Assembly (NCBI GenBank): GCA_963682025.1
Contig: OY821519.1
Location: 9,623,168 to 9,687,167, forward strand
Reading direction: 5' to 3'
Length of the DNA stretch: 64,000 nt
Source of the DNA: Cordilura impudica
Taxonomy: Eukaryota; Arthropoda; Insecta; Diptera; Scathophagidae
The notes beneath the pieces are model-generated. The model saw only the letters and a program-made list of their open reading frames with translations. It searched no databases and was not told the DNA's origin. Shown piece after piece: positions 1 through 9,364 of this stretch (position 1 is the stretch's first letter; every line of letters starts with the position of its first letter). A program made the translations under genes and the position numbers.

Positions 1-16
1 ATTTAAAAAAAAAAAA

Positions 17-113
17 TTAAACACATGTAAAGAGCGTTAAAAATGAATAGATTTGGCATCGTTAACTCAAAACTGACAAAAATGGACATACGCGGTTATT
101 CCAGAAAACCACA
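17..113. repeat. dispersed repeat, first of a near-identical pair
   Basis: About 97 bp beginning at AACACATGTAAAGAGCG and ending in CGGTTATTCCAGAAAACC. It recurs almost unchanged in the same orientation at 34777-34874. The two copies lie about 34.8 kb apart, differ at a handful of bases and share a T/A-rich lead-in. No coding potential or terminal structure is visible, so the parent element is unknown. Confidence 0.8.
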
Positions 114-361
114 GAAAATAAAATACAAAAATTAAAATATCGCATCTATATTGATAATTTCATCATTAATATATTAAAGTAGTTGACCGCCTATGTAATG
201 ATGTCATTTTATCCATTTTCAAAATTTTACAACTTTTCAATTGTTTTTTATTTTTGAAACGGCTGAAATGTTTACCTTAAACACATTAATTCAAGTGTGA
301 ACGACTGTGTTTTGTTTTGCAAAACACGAGCTAAAACACCTCAAAATAACGTAGTGTGAAC

Positions 362-652
362 GCCTTATTAAAAAAATAATTTTATAAGAGCCTAAAGGTA
401 TGCTAATCAAATTTAGCCAATTCAAATTCAACATAGGGCTTTTGGTATTTATAGTAAACACACACACATTATGTGTTTTATGTATGTGTTAGTAGCAACC
501 TTAAAAGCAACTCCCAAAAAGGTTCCAGGCGGTGCAAATCTGTAAATCTGGTGGACAGCTAAAAAGAAATACTTTTCAAATAAGGTTTGTGTGGTCAAAA
601 TCGGTCATTAACTACAATTTTTATATAAATAGCCTTGCCTTTTAATATTATA
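362..652 (-). mobile_element. Helitron fragment, subfamily B (GTGGACAGCT type)
   Basis: Non-autonomous, minus orientation, lacking the 3' hairpin end. It shows the family blocks CCTAAAGGTATGCTAATCAA, AGTAGCAACCTTAAAAGCA, GTGGACAGCTAAAAAGAAAT and the terminal TTAATATTATA. It matches the copy at 57655-58013 most closely. Its 5' end directly abuts the 3' end (CTACCAGATTCC) of the next minus-strand Helitron, so the two are arranged head to tail with no spacer. Confidence 0.8.
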
Positions 653-1394
653 CTACCAGATTCCAGCCCTCGAGATTCGAGTGCATATTCTAGGATATCT
701 ATAATATTAATAGGCTTGTCGATTTCTTGTGACCGATGTTTTGTTCTGCCGTTTTATCTCGATTTTCACCAGACGTATATTATTTGAAAGGTATTTCTTT
801 TTAGCTGTTCACCAGATTTACAGATTTTTAAATTTTTTCCTTTATTTTGAGTAAATTGCATTTAAAATTGCTACTAACACATACATAAAGTTATGCGTAT
901 GCTATGTGTGTGTTTTTAAATTTGTTAATGTGTTTATTAATGAGTTTATTATTTTCATTCACAATAATAATAAACCAAAAAGTGTTGGTTTTTGAATTTG
1001 ATAAGTTGAAAAATAAAGTTGCCTAGAAATTGCACTCGAATTTCGAGCGCTGGAATCTGCTAGTTTTATTTATTCATTAAATAACGACCCTAAAGATATG
1101 CTAAACAATTATAACCAATTCACAAATCAGCACAAAAAAACATAATCATTTTTATTACAAATACGTAAACAAATTTAATAAACACACACATAGCATTGTA
1201 TAATTTAATGTGTGTTGGTAGCAACTTTAAATGCAAATTACTCAAAATTAAGGGAAAAAGTTAAAAATCTGTAAATCTGCAAAACGGCTGAAAAGAAATA
1301 CCTTTTAAATAATATACGTTTGGTCAAAATCGGGATTAAACGGTAGAACAAAACATCAGTCGCAAGAAATCGCCTAGCCTATTAATATTATAGA
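653..1394 (-). mobile_element. Helitron, subfamily A, split by a second Helitron
   Basis: The 3' end lies at 653-697: CTAC (diverged from CTAG), then the palindrome CCCTCGAGATTCGAGTGC. The body resumes at 1064 with TTTTATTTATTCATTAAATA and runs to the 5' end ATTAATATTATAGA at 1394. The interruption, 698-1063, is another Helitron in the opposite orientation. The uninterrupted form CTAGGATATTTTATTTTTTC is present in the copy at 24026, so the target was the dinucleotide A|T in GGATA|TTTT. No coding capacity. Confidence 0.85.
698..1063 (+). mobile_element. Helitron, subfamily A, complete non-autonomous copy nested in another
   Basis: Starts TCTATAATATTAATAGGC and ends with the near-palindrome GCACTCGAATTTCGAGCGC followed by TGGAATCTG and CTAG. 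This is the TC...hairpin...CTRR architecture of a Helitron. It is flanked by A on the left and T on the right, has no target-site duplication, and is 366 bp with no open frame. Copies of this family are the commonest repeat in the window (about sixteen). Confidence 0.88.
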
Positions 1395-2344
1395 TTGTCA
1401 ATCAGTATTTCAGCTTTCTTTATAGATCGGAATTTGAACAATTTTTTAACACCGGTTATTTGCACTCTTACCATTTTTTTTTTTTTTTTTAAGTAATCAA
1501 ATTTCATCTTTATACCTTACCTTGTTTTTTACTATTACTATTACACCGTGAGGCAATTGTACATTTTTTATTGGACTTGAACATAACCATATACACATGA
1601 ACGTAGAGATCTGTATAGTAAAACTGCGTTCTCAGTTATTAATTTTATGATCTTTTCTTTTTTTCTTTTCTAACATTTAAAAAAAAAATTGTTGAATGAT
1701 AAAGGTTAGAAAAATACGGGAGAGTACTAGTTGGACTTGTAAATGGCCATCTCCTTTTTAAAGGATTTCCAAATTTTAGGGCTACAAAAATTTCTAAAAT
1801 CTAATTTAAATAATTCCATTCGTATGTCGATATGGGTTTCGAATTATATGTGACGATTTATGGAAATGAAATTTATTTTTCTTTTGATTTATCGGTGCGA
1901 AAAGTTAAAAAAGGTGCTTTAGAATGTAAATCCTTTCATATTCTAATAAAGTCTAATAAATTTCAGACCAGGCTTAGAACAATCGACTGATTGAAATTAA
2001 AACTTATTTAAAAATTAAATTGAGATCCTGTTTTCAGAATAAAAAAATATTCTTTTTTACCAATTAACTTAAATTACTTCAATTTTTGCTCGTCAGATTT
2101 TGGAGAAAAGTGAGTGTAAATTAAAAAAAAAAAAAAATAATACAGATGTTCTCTAGAATAAAGTTAGAAAAGTAGAGAAAGTAAAAATATAATTATTTGA
2201 AATTTTTCGTTCTGAAAAAAAAAAAAAAAAAAACGTTGTTTTAAAGTCTAGAGATTTTCCTCTTTCATTTCATCCCCATATTGACATAACTTGATGGGTA
2301 GGTACATCTAAGCAGATCTCTACTGCTGCACGGTGTTATCATTA
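1395..2344. other. no gene seen; AT-rich spacer with a flank shared in inverted form
   Basis: Nothing coding is visible. Bases 1395-1445 (TGTCAATCAGTATTTCAGC and on) are the reverse complement of 3085-3136, the sequence just upstream of the Helitron at 3137. Flanks of the two Helitrons are therefore shared in opposite orientation. The rest is A/T-rich with several T or A homopolymers. Confidence 0.6.
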
Positions 2345-2703
2345 TCTATAATATTAATAGACTAGGCGATTTCTTGTGACCCATGTTTTGTTCTATCCCG
2401 ATTTTGACCAAACGTATATTATTTGAAATGTATTTCTTTTTAGCCTTTTGCAGATTTAGAGATTTTTAAATTTTTTCCTATATTTTGAGAAAATTGCATT
2501 TAAAGTTGCTACTAACACATACATAAAATTACACATATGCTATGTGTGTTTTTTTTAAATTTGTTAATGTGTTTCTTATTGAGTTTGTTATCTTCATTCA
2601 CAATAATAATAAACTATAAAAATGTTGGTTTATGAATTGGCTAAGTTTAAAAAGAAAGCTTCCTAGAAATTGCACTCGAATTTAGAGTGCTGGAATCTGC
2701 TGG
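2345..2703 (+). mobile_element. Helitron, subfamily A, complete non-autonomous copy
   Basis: Starts TCTATAATATTAATAGACTA. It ends in the hairpin GCACTCGAATTTAGAGTGC, which carries a T-to-A change that weakens the stem, then TGGAATCTG and CTGG. The same hairpin change and the CTGG end occur in the copy at 3137-3505, so these two are close relatives. They also share the following 130 bp of flank. Confidence 0.88.
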
Positions 2704-2830
2704 TTATTATTATTATTATTTATATGATTTTTGTTTTCAAATATTACTCGTAGTTCTTAGAAAATTTATATTTTAAACATAAAAATTATTCGAATGAAAT
2801 GACTCTTTTACTCTTTGTTTTGACTTTAAT
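2704..2830. repeat. Helitron 3' flank, duplicated at 3506-3650
   Basis: A TTATTATTATT run followed by TTAGAAAATTTATATTTTAAAC, GAATGAAATGACTCTTTTAC and a TCTTTGTTTTG block. All of this recurs directly after the next Helitron at 3506-3650 with small differences. Shared flank after two Helitron copies means either segmental duplication or read-through past the Helitron terminator. Confidence 0.75.
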
Positions 2831-3136
2831 CTATATGTTAATCAATATATTTGATGATCAAATATGTTACTGAAAATATACATATCGATTGAAATTATTA
2901 ATTAAAAGCTAAAGTGGAATAATTGTAATACATCCATTAAATACTTCATACCCTTGATTAAAATTTTAATTGTAAACTGCTGTATATTTTTAGTGAACTT
3001 CCTAATTAAGCTGATTAAAAATATTGTTAAAACGTAAAAAACTAATAGTTGTAGTTTTCATTAAGAAATCCGCAGATTCAAGTATAAAATTGTTTAAATT
3101 CCGATCTATAAAGAAAACTGAAAAACTGATTGACAA

Positions 3137-3505
3137 TATATAATAATAATAGCTATGCGATTTCTTGTGACCGATGTTTTGTTCTACCGTTTTATCCCGA
3201 TTTTGACCAAACGTATACTGTTTGAAAGGTATTTCTTTTTAGCCGTTTTGCAGATTTACAGATTTTAAATTTTTCTCCTATATTTGGAGTAAATTACATT
3301 TAAAGTTGCTACTAACACATAATTAAAAAAATTACACATATGCTAAGTGTGTTTTATTAAATTTGTTAATGTGTTTCTTATTGCGTTTGTTATCCTCATT
3401 CACAACAATAATAAACCATAAAAGTGTTGGTTTTTGAATTGGCTAAGTTTAAAAAGAAAGCTTCCTAGAAATTGCACTCGAATTTAGAGCGCTGGAATCT
3501 GCTGG
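3137..3505 (+). mobile_element. Helitron, subfamily A, complete non-autonomous copy
   Basis: The 5' end is diverged (TATATAATAATAATAGCTATGCG in place of TCTATAATATTAATAGGCTAGGCG). The 3' end is GCACTCGAATTTAGAGCGC, TGGAATCTG, CTGG. The downstream flank 3506-3650 matches 2704-2830, and the upstream flank 3085-3136 matches 1395-1445 in inverted form. Confidence 0.85.
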
Positions 3506-3650
3506 TTATTATTATTATTATTATTTATTTTATTTTTTTTTTTTTTTTTAATATTTCTGGTGGTTTTTAGAAAATTTATATTTTAAACGCAAAAATTATT
3601 GGAATGAAATGACTCTTTTACTCTTTGTTTTGGCTTTAATCAATAATATT

Positions 3651-5214
3651 TGCTCAAAATGATTACATATGTTAACTTGTTATACAAAAATTAATAAAAA
3701 CAATTTGTTGAGACAATTAAAACAATTTTTTAATAGAAATTTTGAACTAAAAAACTTTTTTTGTATTGAAACTTTTGTCTGACAATAATTTTGATTGTGC
3801 CAATATCAAACTTAAAGCAACTGCTGTGTTTTTTTTTTGTTTGATTTTGGTGACGCTTTCTAGTGTGTGAAGAAACATTTAAACAATTTAAGATAATGTT
3901 GTTGTTGTTGCTGTTGTGTCATTTGCGTTAGCAAAAGTAGTGGCAACATGCAAATGAGTCTTAATTAACTTGTTGCACGCCTTTGTCCAACATTTAACAA
4001 GACCTTTAAAAGAAAAACAGAAAAAAGGCATCTAAACCACCCGTAAAGCTGTCGAACAAGAAAAAGGTGTACAATCTCAGTCCAGTCAATTTAGGAAACA
4101 TGCCACTTCACTATCATTCTGAATGACAAACTACAAAAACAAACAAAAATAAACAAACTTCACAAACATTTGCAATCAGACAGAGTCTTTCAGAAACGTT
4201 AAACAACATACGGTTACAACAACAGCAACAACTTTGTTGAGTTGTTTTGTGAAGTTTTTGCCTTAACAATCACACGGAAATCACATTCAAGCCGCACATG
4301 TTGTTGTGAGTGTCATCGTAGTTGTTGGATTTGGAGCACAAGTGACCTTTGCCGAATGTTGTTGCCGATCCAAGGTAAAGGTAAACAGTAGCATTTGTTG
4401 TTGCTGTTGCATTGCCTTCCAAAAAAAAAAAAAGAAACAGAAATCTACAAGTGATATTTATTTCTTATCATCATCGTCATCATGTTGAGTTTGGTGGTAC
4501 TTTTTGGCGATTTTTTTTTGTTTCATTCTAAAAGCAAATTTATGTTAATGAATCAACCGAAAAACTTTACATGAATGAATGAATGAGGGAATGAATGAAA
4601 TAAAGGATACATTTCATGCAAAGGTGACCATTTTAAGTGTATTTTAGTAGAGCAAATTTAAGGTCTTAAAATATGTTCAGTTTTAAGTCAGTAGTCATTC
4701 TTACTTAAATATTTGTTAATTTTAAAAGTGTTTATAATTAGAGCCATAAATGATAATTATTTCATCTCCTTTTATAAGTTTTGTAAAATTTCAATTCTGA
4801 AATATTCAGTTTATCGTAAATGACCTAAAATAAATTAAGAAAATTTCATTTTCAAGGATTTTAAAAGTCAAAGAAGTAAATTTATGTTAATGACTGAAAT
4901 AAAGAATAAATTTAACTCAACAAAAAGACATGCCACCCAAAAAATATTATAAAATATTTTAAGATTTCCATAATAATAAAATAAAAATAATATGGAAACA
5001 ATAAATGTTCGGCTCATTCCGTGTCATCAATCACTTTCTATTGTAGTACCAACATTTGATATTGAGTCAGCCTAATAACATAGTGCAACAACCATTTTGG
5101 GAAGTGAAAAATTCTAAGTCAAGGCAAAAGTACTAGGGCAGCTTAATAAAACCTCTAAACAATCTGGCGTTGTAAAACTAAACTTTTGGTTAATTTGAAA
5201 ATTGATAATTTTTC
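3651..5214. other. no gene recognised; fly-like CAA/CAG-rich spacer
   Basis: Contains short GTT/CAA/CTG runs (for example 3900-3925 and 4215-4250) and a GAAT tetranucleotide run at 4573-4598. A 60-codon frame at 4306-4488 is cysteine- and lysine-rich, reads through the CTGTTG-type repeats and has no recognisable domain, so I do not call it a gene. The base composition resembles regulatory or UTR-type DNA of flies, but no promoter can be defended. Confidence 0.4.
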
Positions 5215-5575
5215 AATTTATAATATTAATAGGAAAGGCGAATTCTTGTGACCGATGTAACTTTGTCAGTTTTCAACCGATTTTGACCAGATGTACCTCA
5301 ATCGAAAGGTATTTCTTTTTAGCTGTCCACCAGATTTAGAGATTTGCACCGTTTGGAACATTTTTTTGGAGTAAAGTTCATTTAAAATTCCTACTAAAAC
5401 CTACATAAGGTTATAGAATGCTGTGTGTGAGTTTATTAAATTTGTTAAAATGTTTGCAAAAATTGTTTATGAAAAGCCCTGTGTTGAATTGCAAAATAAT
5501 TTTGTACATTAACGACAATAACGCAATCGAATTTCAATATGATAATTGCATATTACACGCCCTGTGTTGAATTGT
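5215..5575 (+). mobile_element. Helitron, subfamily B, diverged copy without the 3' hairpin
   Basis: Begins TATAATATTAATAGGAAAGG and CGAATTCTTGTGACCGATG, followed by the B-type block AGCTGTCCACCAGATTTAGA and TGTGTGAGTTTATTAAATTT. The tail degenerates into two copies of a CCCTGTGTTGAATTG block (about 5477 and 5558). The terminal hairpin and CTRR are not recognisable, so the right boundary is approximate. Confidence 0.7.
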
Positions 5576-6299
5576 GTATTGCCTAACTTTTCTCTCTTTT
5601 TGTTCGTATCAATTCAAACCAATTTTTATCAATTTAATACATCATTAACTCCAAATTTTTGGCCATAAACTACTGAAAAAATAAAGCCAAAGACAATTAA
5701 AAATGCTTCTGGACAATTTAGTACGTAATTTTTATATCGAAAATAACAATTTCTCTTTCAAAAATAACGTCTTTACTTGAGTTTTACGAATTGTAACTAT
5801 AAAAAGTTCAACGACACATATTCTTAACTCAGTTAACCATTTTTAAAATATATCCTAGCGCATATATATATGTTTCTTCCGTTCTTGTACTATATGCGAT
5901 TCGAACCGAAGGTTTTCCCCTTGGTCTTATACATTTTTCGATTAAAATTGAATGTTTATTCCTGAAAAACTGAGAAAAAACCATCGAGATAAGGAAAAAT
6001 TATAAAAGGTCAAACACAAAGTTTGGACTGAGAACACCAACCCCTTTGGAGATTTTACACTCTGGTCTAGTACTTAAATCCTGACTTGGAATTTCTCACC
6101 CCCCAGACAATGACGCCGATAATGTTCTACTAACTAATTAATTTTTTAAAGGTTTTTGTCTCTCAAATTCGATTAAGAATTTGTTTGAAATTAATTCAAA
6201 TTCAATTAATGATTTTAGTTAATAGAATAATAGTTTAACTGAAGAAAAAAACTCAATTAAATTTATCAAATATTTTAATCAATACTACAATTTCCTTAA
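5576..6299. other. no gene seen
   Basis: AT-rich single-copy-looking DNA. No open frame above background, no terminal repeats and no match to the repeat families in the rest of the window. Confidence 0.5.
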
Positions 6300-6677
6300 T
6301 CTATAATATCAATATGCTAGGCGATTTCCTGTGACAGATGTTTTGTTCTACCGTTTTATTCCGATTTTGACCAAGCATATATAATTTGAAAGGTATTCCT
6401 TTTTAGCCGATTTGCAAATTTACAGATTTTTTAATTTTTTCCTTTATTTTGAGTAAATTGCATTTAGAGTTGCTACTAACACATACATAAAATTATACAA
6501 TGCTATGTGTGTGTTTATTAAATTTGTTAATGTGTTTGTAATAAAAATGAGTTTGTTTTTTAGTGTTGATTTGTGAATTGGCTATAATTGGTTAGCATAC
6601 CTTTAGGGTCTTTACTTAATGAATAAATAAAATTTTCTAGAATTTGCACTCGAATTTCGAGGGCTGGAATCTGCTAG
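6300..6677 (+). mobile_element. Helitron, subfamily A, complete non-autonomous copy
   Basis: Starts TCTATAATATCAATATGCTA and ends GCACTCGAATTTCGAGGGC, TGGAATCTG, CTAG followed by T. All interior blocks are present (TTGACCAAGC, GCAAATTTACAG, TTGCTACTAACACATACA, TTAGCATACCTTTAGGGTC). One of the best-preserved copies at the 3' end. Confidence 0.9.
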
Positions 6678-6689
6678 TTTAAATAATTG

Positions 6690-6920
6690 CACCCTATGAG
6701 GATACTGGTGATGTTTGTAACTACCAAAAATGCTTGACCTAGACACACATTTTATTATACTGATCGAGTGAGATTCGCCATATGTGTCGTTTTAACGATG
6801 TCTGTCCGTCCGTTCGTCCGTCACTCCGTCTATCTGGCCATCTGATAATGAGTCTTTTTAGAGTCAACACCATATAATTTGGCATATCTTCGACTATAAC
6901 CAGGTCACCTTGAATAATTC
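6690..6920 (+). mobile_element. DINE-1-like repeat, partial
   Basis: Carries GTTTGTAACTACCAAAAATG, TTGACCTAGACACAC, a TTATACTGATCGAGTGAGA block and the tract GTCTGTCCGTCCGTTCGTCC. All are shared with the full copy at 34904-35642. The GTCC-repeat tract next to a short AT-rich body is the hallmark of the DINE-1/INE-1 group (Helitron-related, Helentron type) in flies. The right two thirds are absent. Confidence 0.75.
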
Positions 6921-8147
6921 AAAGACGAGGTTTATGATTAATGCTAACGAATTTTAAAGCATACGAAATGAACTGAAATATAGAAGCCTCTTACCAAAAA
7001 CTGTGGTCAATTGCTTAAGATGGATAAAGTAAAAAGTTGAGCAAACTTTTGCAGCATCAACATCCGGTGTGTTATTTGAACTTGGGCGCCAAAATTCGCA
7101 AGGAAGAATTGATTTGGGATATGTTTGAGAATGCATTTAATTAAAAAAAAGACAATAAAGAAATCGAAATCAAACAACAAAAAACAAAAAAAAAAAAAAA
7201 GGAATTGATATCAGAAACGAAAACTGCTACTGGTATTATTTACAGGAACCACTTCAGCAGGGATAAACAAATAAATATTTGCATAATTTCGAAAGAGAGA
7301 TAAAAATGTATTCTTTTTTTTTTTTTTTTTTTGGAGAGCCAAAAAGGTAAAGGCTTGATCTTGTTTTTTCTTTTCTCTTTTTTTTTTGCCAACAACAGCA
7401 ACAGAAGCTGCATTAATAAAATAAAAAAATGTAACCAGATTAAGAAACAACAACACTTTCGCATTCATGCATTCATCCACTCATTCACTCATTCACTTAT
7501 TCTCAAAATCTCAAACACATTTGAAGCCAGCAGGAGATCCATACAAAGATTTGCTAATCTTTCTTTTCTTTAGATTGTGGTCGCTTTTTTTTGAATCTTG
7601 TTTGTTGCCAAAAGAAATAAGAAGGTAATCAGCATATGAAACACGATGTTAATTGCCTGATGTATGCGAAAATATTTGCTTAGTGATCTGCAAAAACAAC
7701 AACAAACATTAAGAAAGCCGGCTATAAACACTCTGTGGGATGTCCAATTCTTAAACACTTTTAGCCGAAGAAAGGACAACTTCACGCCTATTTAAGTAAA
7801 ATTACACGTTAATTACTAAATGGAAGATTAAATAGCAAAAAAAGTGCCTCAAAACTCTTTGGAAAAGTCAAGTAAAGATGGATGATGGATATGTTTTTGA
7901 AATCACCTTCTTTTCTTCTAATTAGCTACTGTTTGTTTGTTTTGTTTTCTTTTTTTTTTTTTTGGTTTATCCATTATTTTATCATGAGAAAATATCTTCA
8001 ACACGTTTCAAATATTAAGACAAGAAATTAAAAAATAAAAACCCTTCCTTAACGGTTTAGTTTGTTGGAAATTCTTAAAATTTTGTATAAATTTCTAGGA
8101 AAATGTTGAATGATTTTTTTTTGGTTTTTTTTCTCTCGAAATAACTT
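6921..8147. other. no gene recognised; spacer with short repeats
   Basis: Several long A or T runs and a CATTCATGCATTCATCCACT-type run at about 7464-7500. Short lysine- or phenylalanine-rich frames at 7211-7785 cross these homopolymers and look spurious. Nothing coding can be supported. Confidence 0.5.
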
Positions 8148-8203
8148 AAATGTGCATATATTAAACCAGATTCTTAAGAGATTTTAATATATGCACATAC
8201 ATT
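8148..8203. repeat. imperfect inverted repeat (stem-loop)
   Basis: ATGTGCATATATTAAA is followed, about 15 bases later, by TTTAATATATGCACAT, its exact 16-bp reverse complement. It could form a cruciform or be a miniature foldback end. No target duplication was recognised. Confidence 0.75.
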
Positions 8204-8668
8204 TCATTTGAATTATTTAAATGACACTCATGAAGAGTCGCGTGCCAAACGCACAACAATGATCGTTGTTTCTCGCTTACTGGTTGTTTTATCTTTTATT
8301 CTTTATTATTATAATTTTTATTGAAATGGGCTTAAAACAAGTAAATTATAATATTTAATTTAATTCTTTTGAAAAGGAACGTTTTAGTATCCTTCACTCC
8401 ATTATTCCGTTGGTAATGCTTTGTATCGGAAATCCGATACATGAAAAGTCATTTTAGTGATGGCCGGATGTCTGTTGACCTGTTTTTGACAGTTTTCATC
8501 TATTTTTACAATTACAATTTTTTTTTTATTTTAAAATTGTTTTCTTTCAAAATAATTTTAGGCTTCCAAATTGAGGTTAAAAAAAAACATTTTATTTTAA
8601 AATATTTTTCGAATATAATTTTTTAACTAAAAAAAATGTTTGACTAAAAAAAATTTTGATATAATAAA
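8204..8668. other. no gene seen
   Basis: AT-rich spacer between the stem-loop and the DINE-like repeat. A 61-codon frame at 8441-8626 is phenylalanine/asparagine/lysine-rich and not convincing. Confidence 0.5.
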
Positions 8669-9155
8669 AAACAAGAGAGGGGTCTTTGATACCCTCCACA
8701 TCTGTTTTACGTTTACATTAATATCTGGACTTGCACTACTGCATTATTTATACTAAATATAAACAAAATTTTTTAAAAAGCAACGATTTGATAACTTGAT
8801 AAACTTAATATTAAATTACAACACACAGAATTTTTAAAATTTTTTTGAGATGTCTTCATCTTTTTGCACATATCTCGGTACAATGAGGCCCGATTTACCC
8901 TTCTTTTAATACCAACCGGCTCGAGATAATGACAAACAATATTATCATAACCTTACTGGGGTAAATGGTTTGTTCTGTGAATGAGCATAATTTTGACAGA
9001 CAGACGGACAGACGGACATCGCTATATCGACTCGAGTTGTTATAACGATCAAGAATATATAATTATTTATGGGGTCGCAGATAAGTTTTTCGATGCGTTA
9101 CAAATGGAATGATAAACTGATGTACCCACCTGTGTCTTTAGCTCAGTATTATTAT
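8669..9155 (-). mobile_element. DINE-1-like repeat, second family
   Basis: Begins ACAAGAGAGGGGTCTTTGAT and includes CGGTACAATGAGGCCCGATT, TGTTCTGTGAATGAGCATAA and GACAGACAGACGGACAGACG, then CGAGTTGTTATAACGATCAA, closing with GATAAACTGATGTACCCACC. It matches 28460-29125 throughout. The GGACAGAC tract is the reverse complement of the GTCCGTC tract of the first family, so I assign minus orientation by analogy. Confidence 0.7.
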
Positions 9156-9364
9156 TTAAATACTGCTGCCGATATTTAAGTTTTTGATTCTAACTAGCAG
9201 ATTCCAGCCCACGAAATTCGAGTGCAAATTCTAGGAAATTTTATTTTTTCATTAAATAAAGACCCTAAAGGTATGCTAATCAATTATAGCCAATTCACAA
9301 ATCAACACAAAAAAAACTAATTTTTATTACAAACACATTAACAAATTTAATAAACACACACATA

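Noticed and set aside
1064..1394. Initially read as a separate Helitron lacking its 3' end, tail to tail with 698-1063
   Set aside because: The missing 3' end is present at 653-697, so it is one Helitron interrupted by 698-1063.
4306..4488. 60-codon cysteine- and lysine-rich frame that could pass for a small secreted protein
   Set aside because: The cysteines and lysines come from TGTTGTTGC and A runs; no signal peptide or homologue can be supported.
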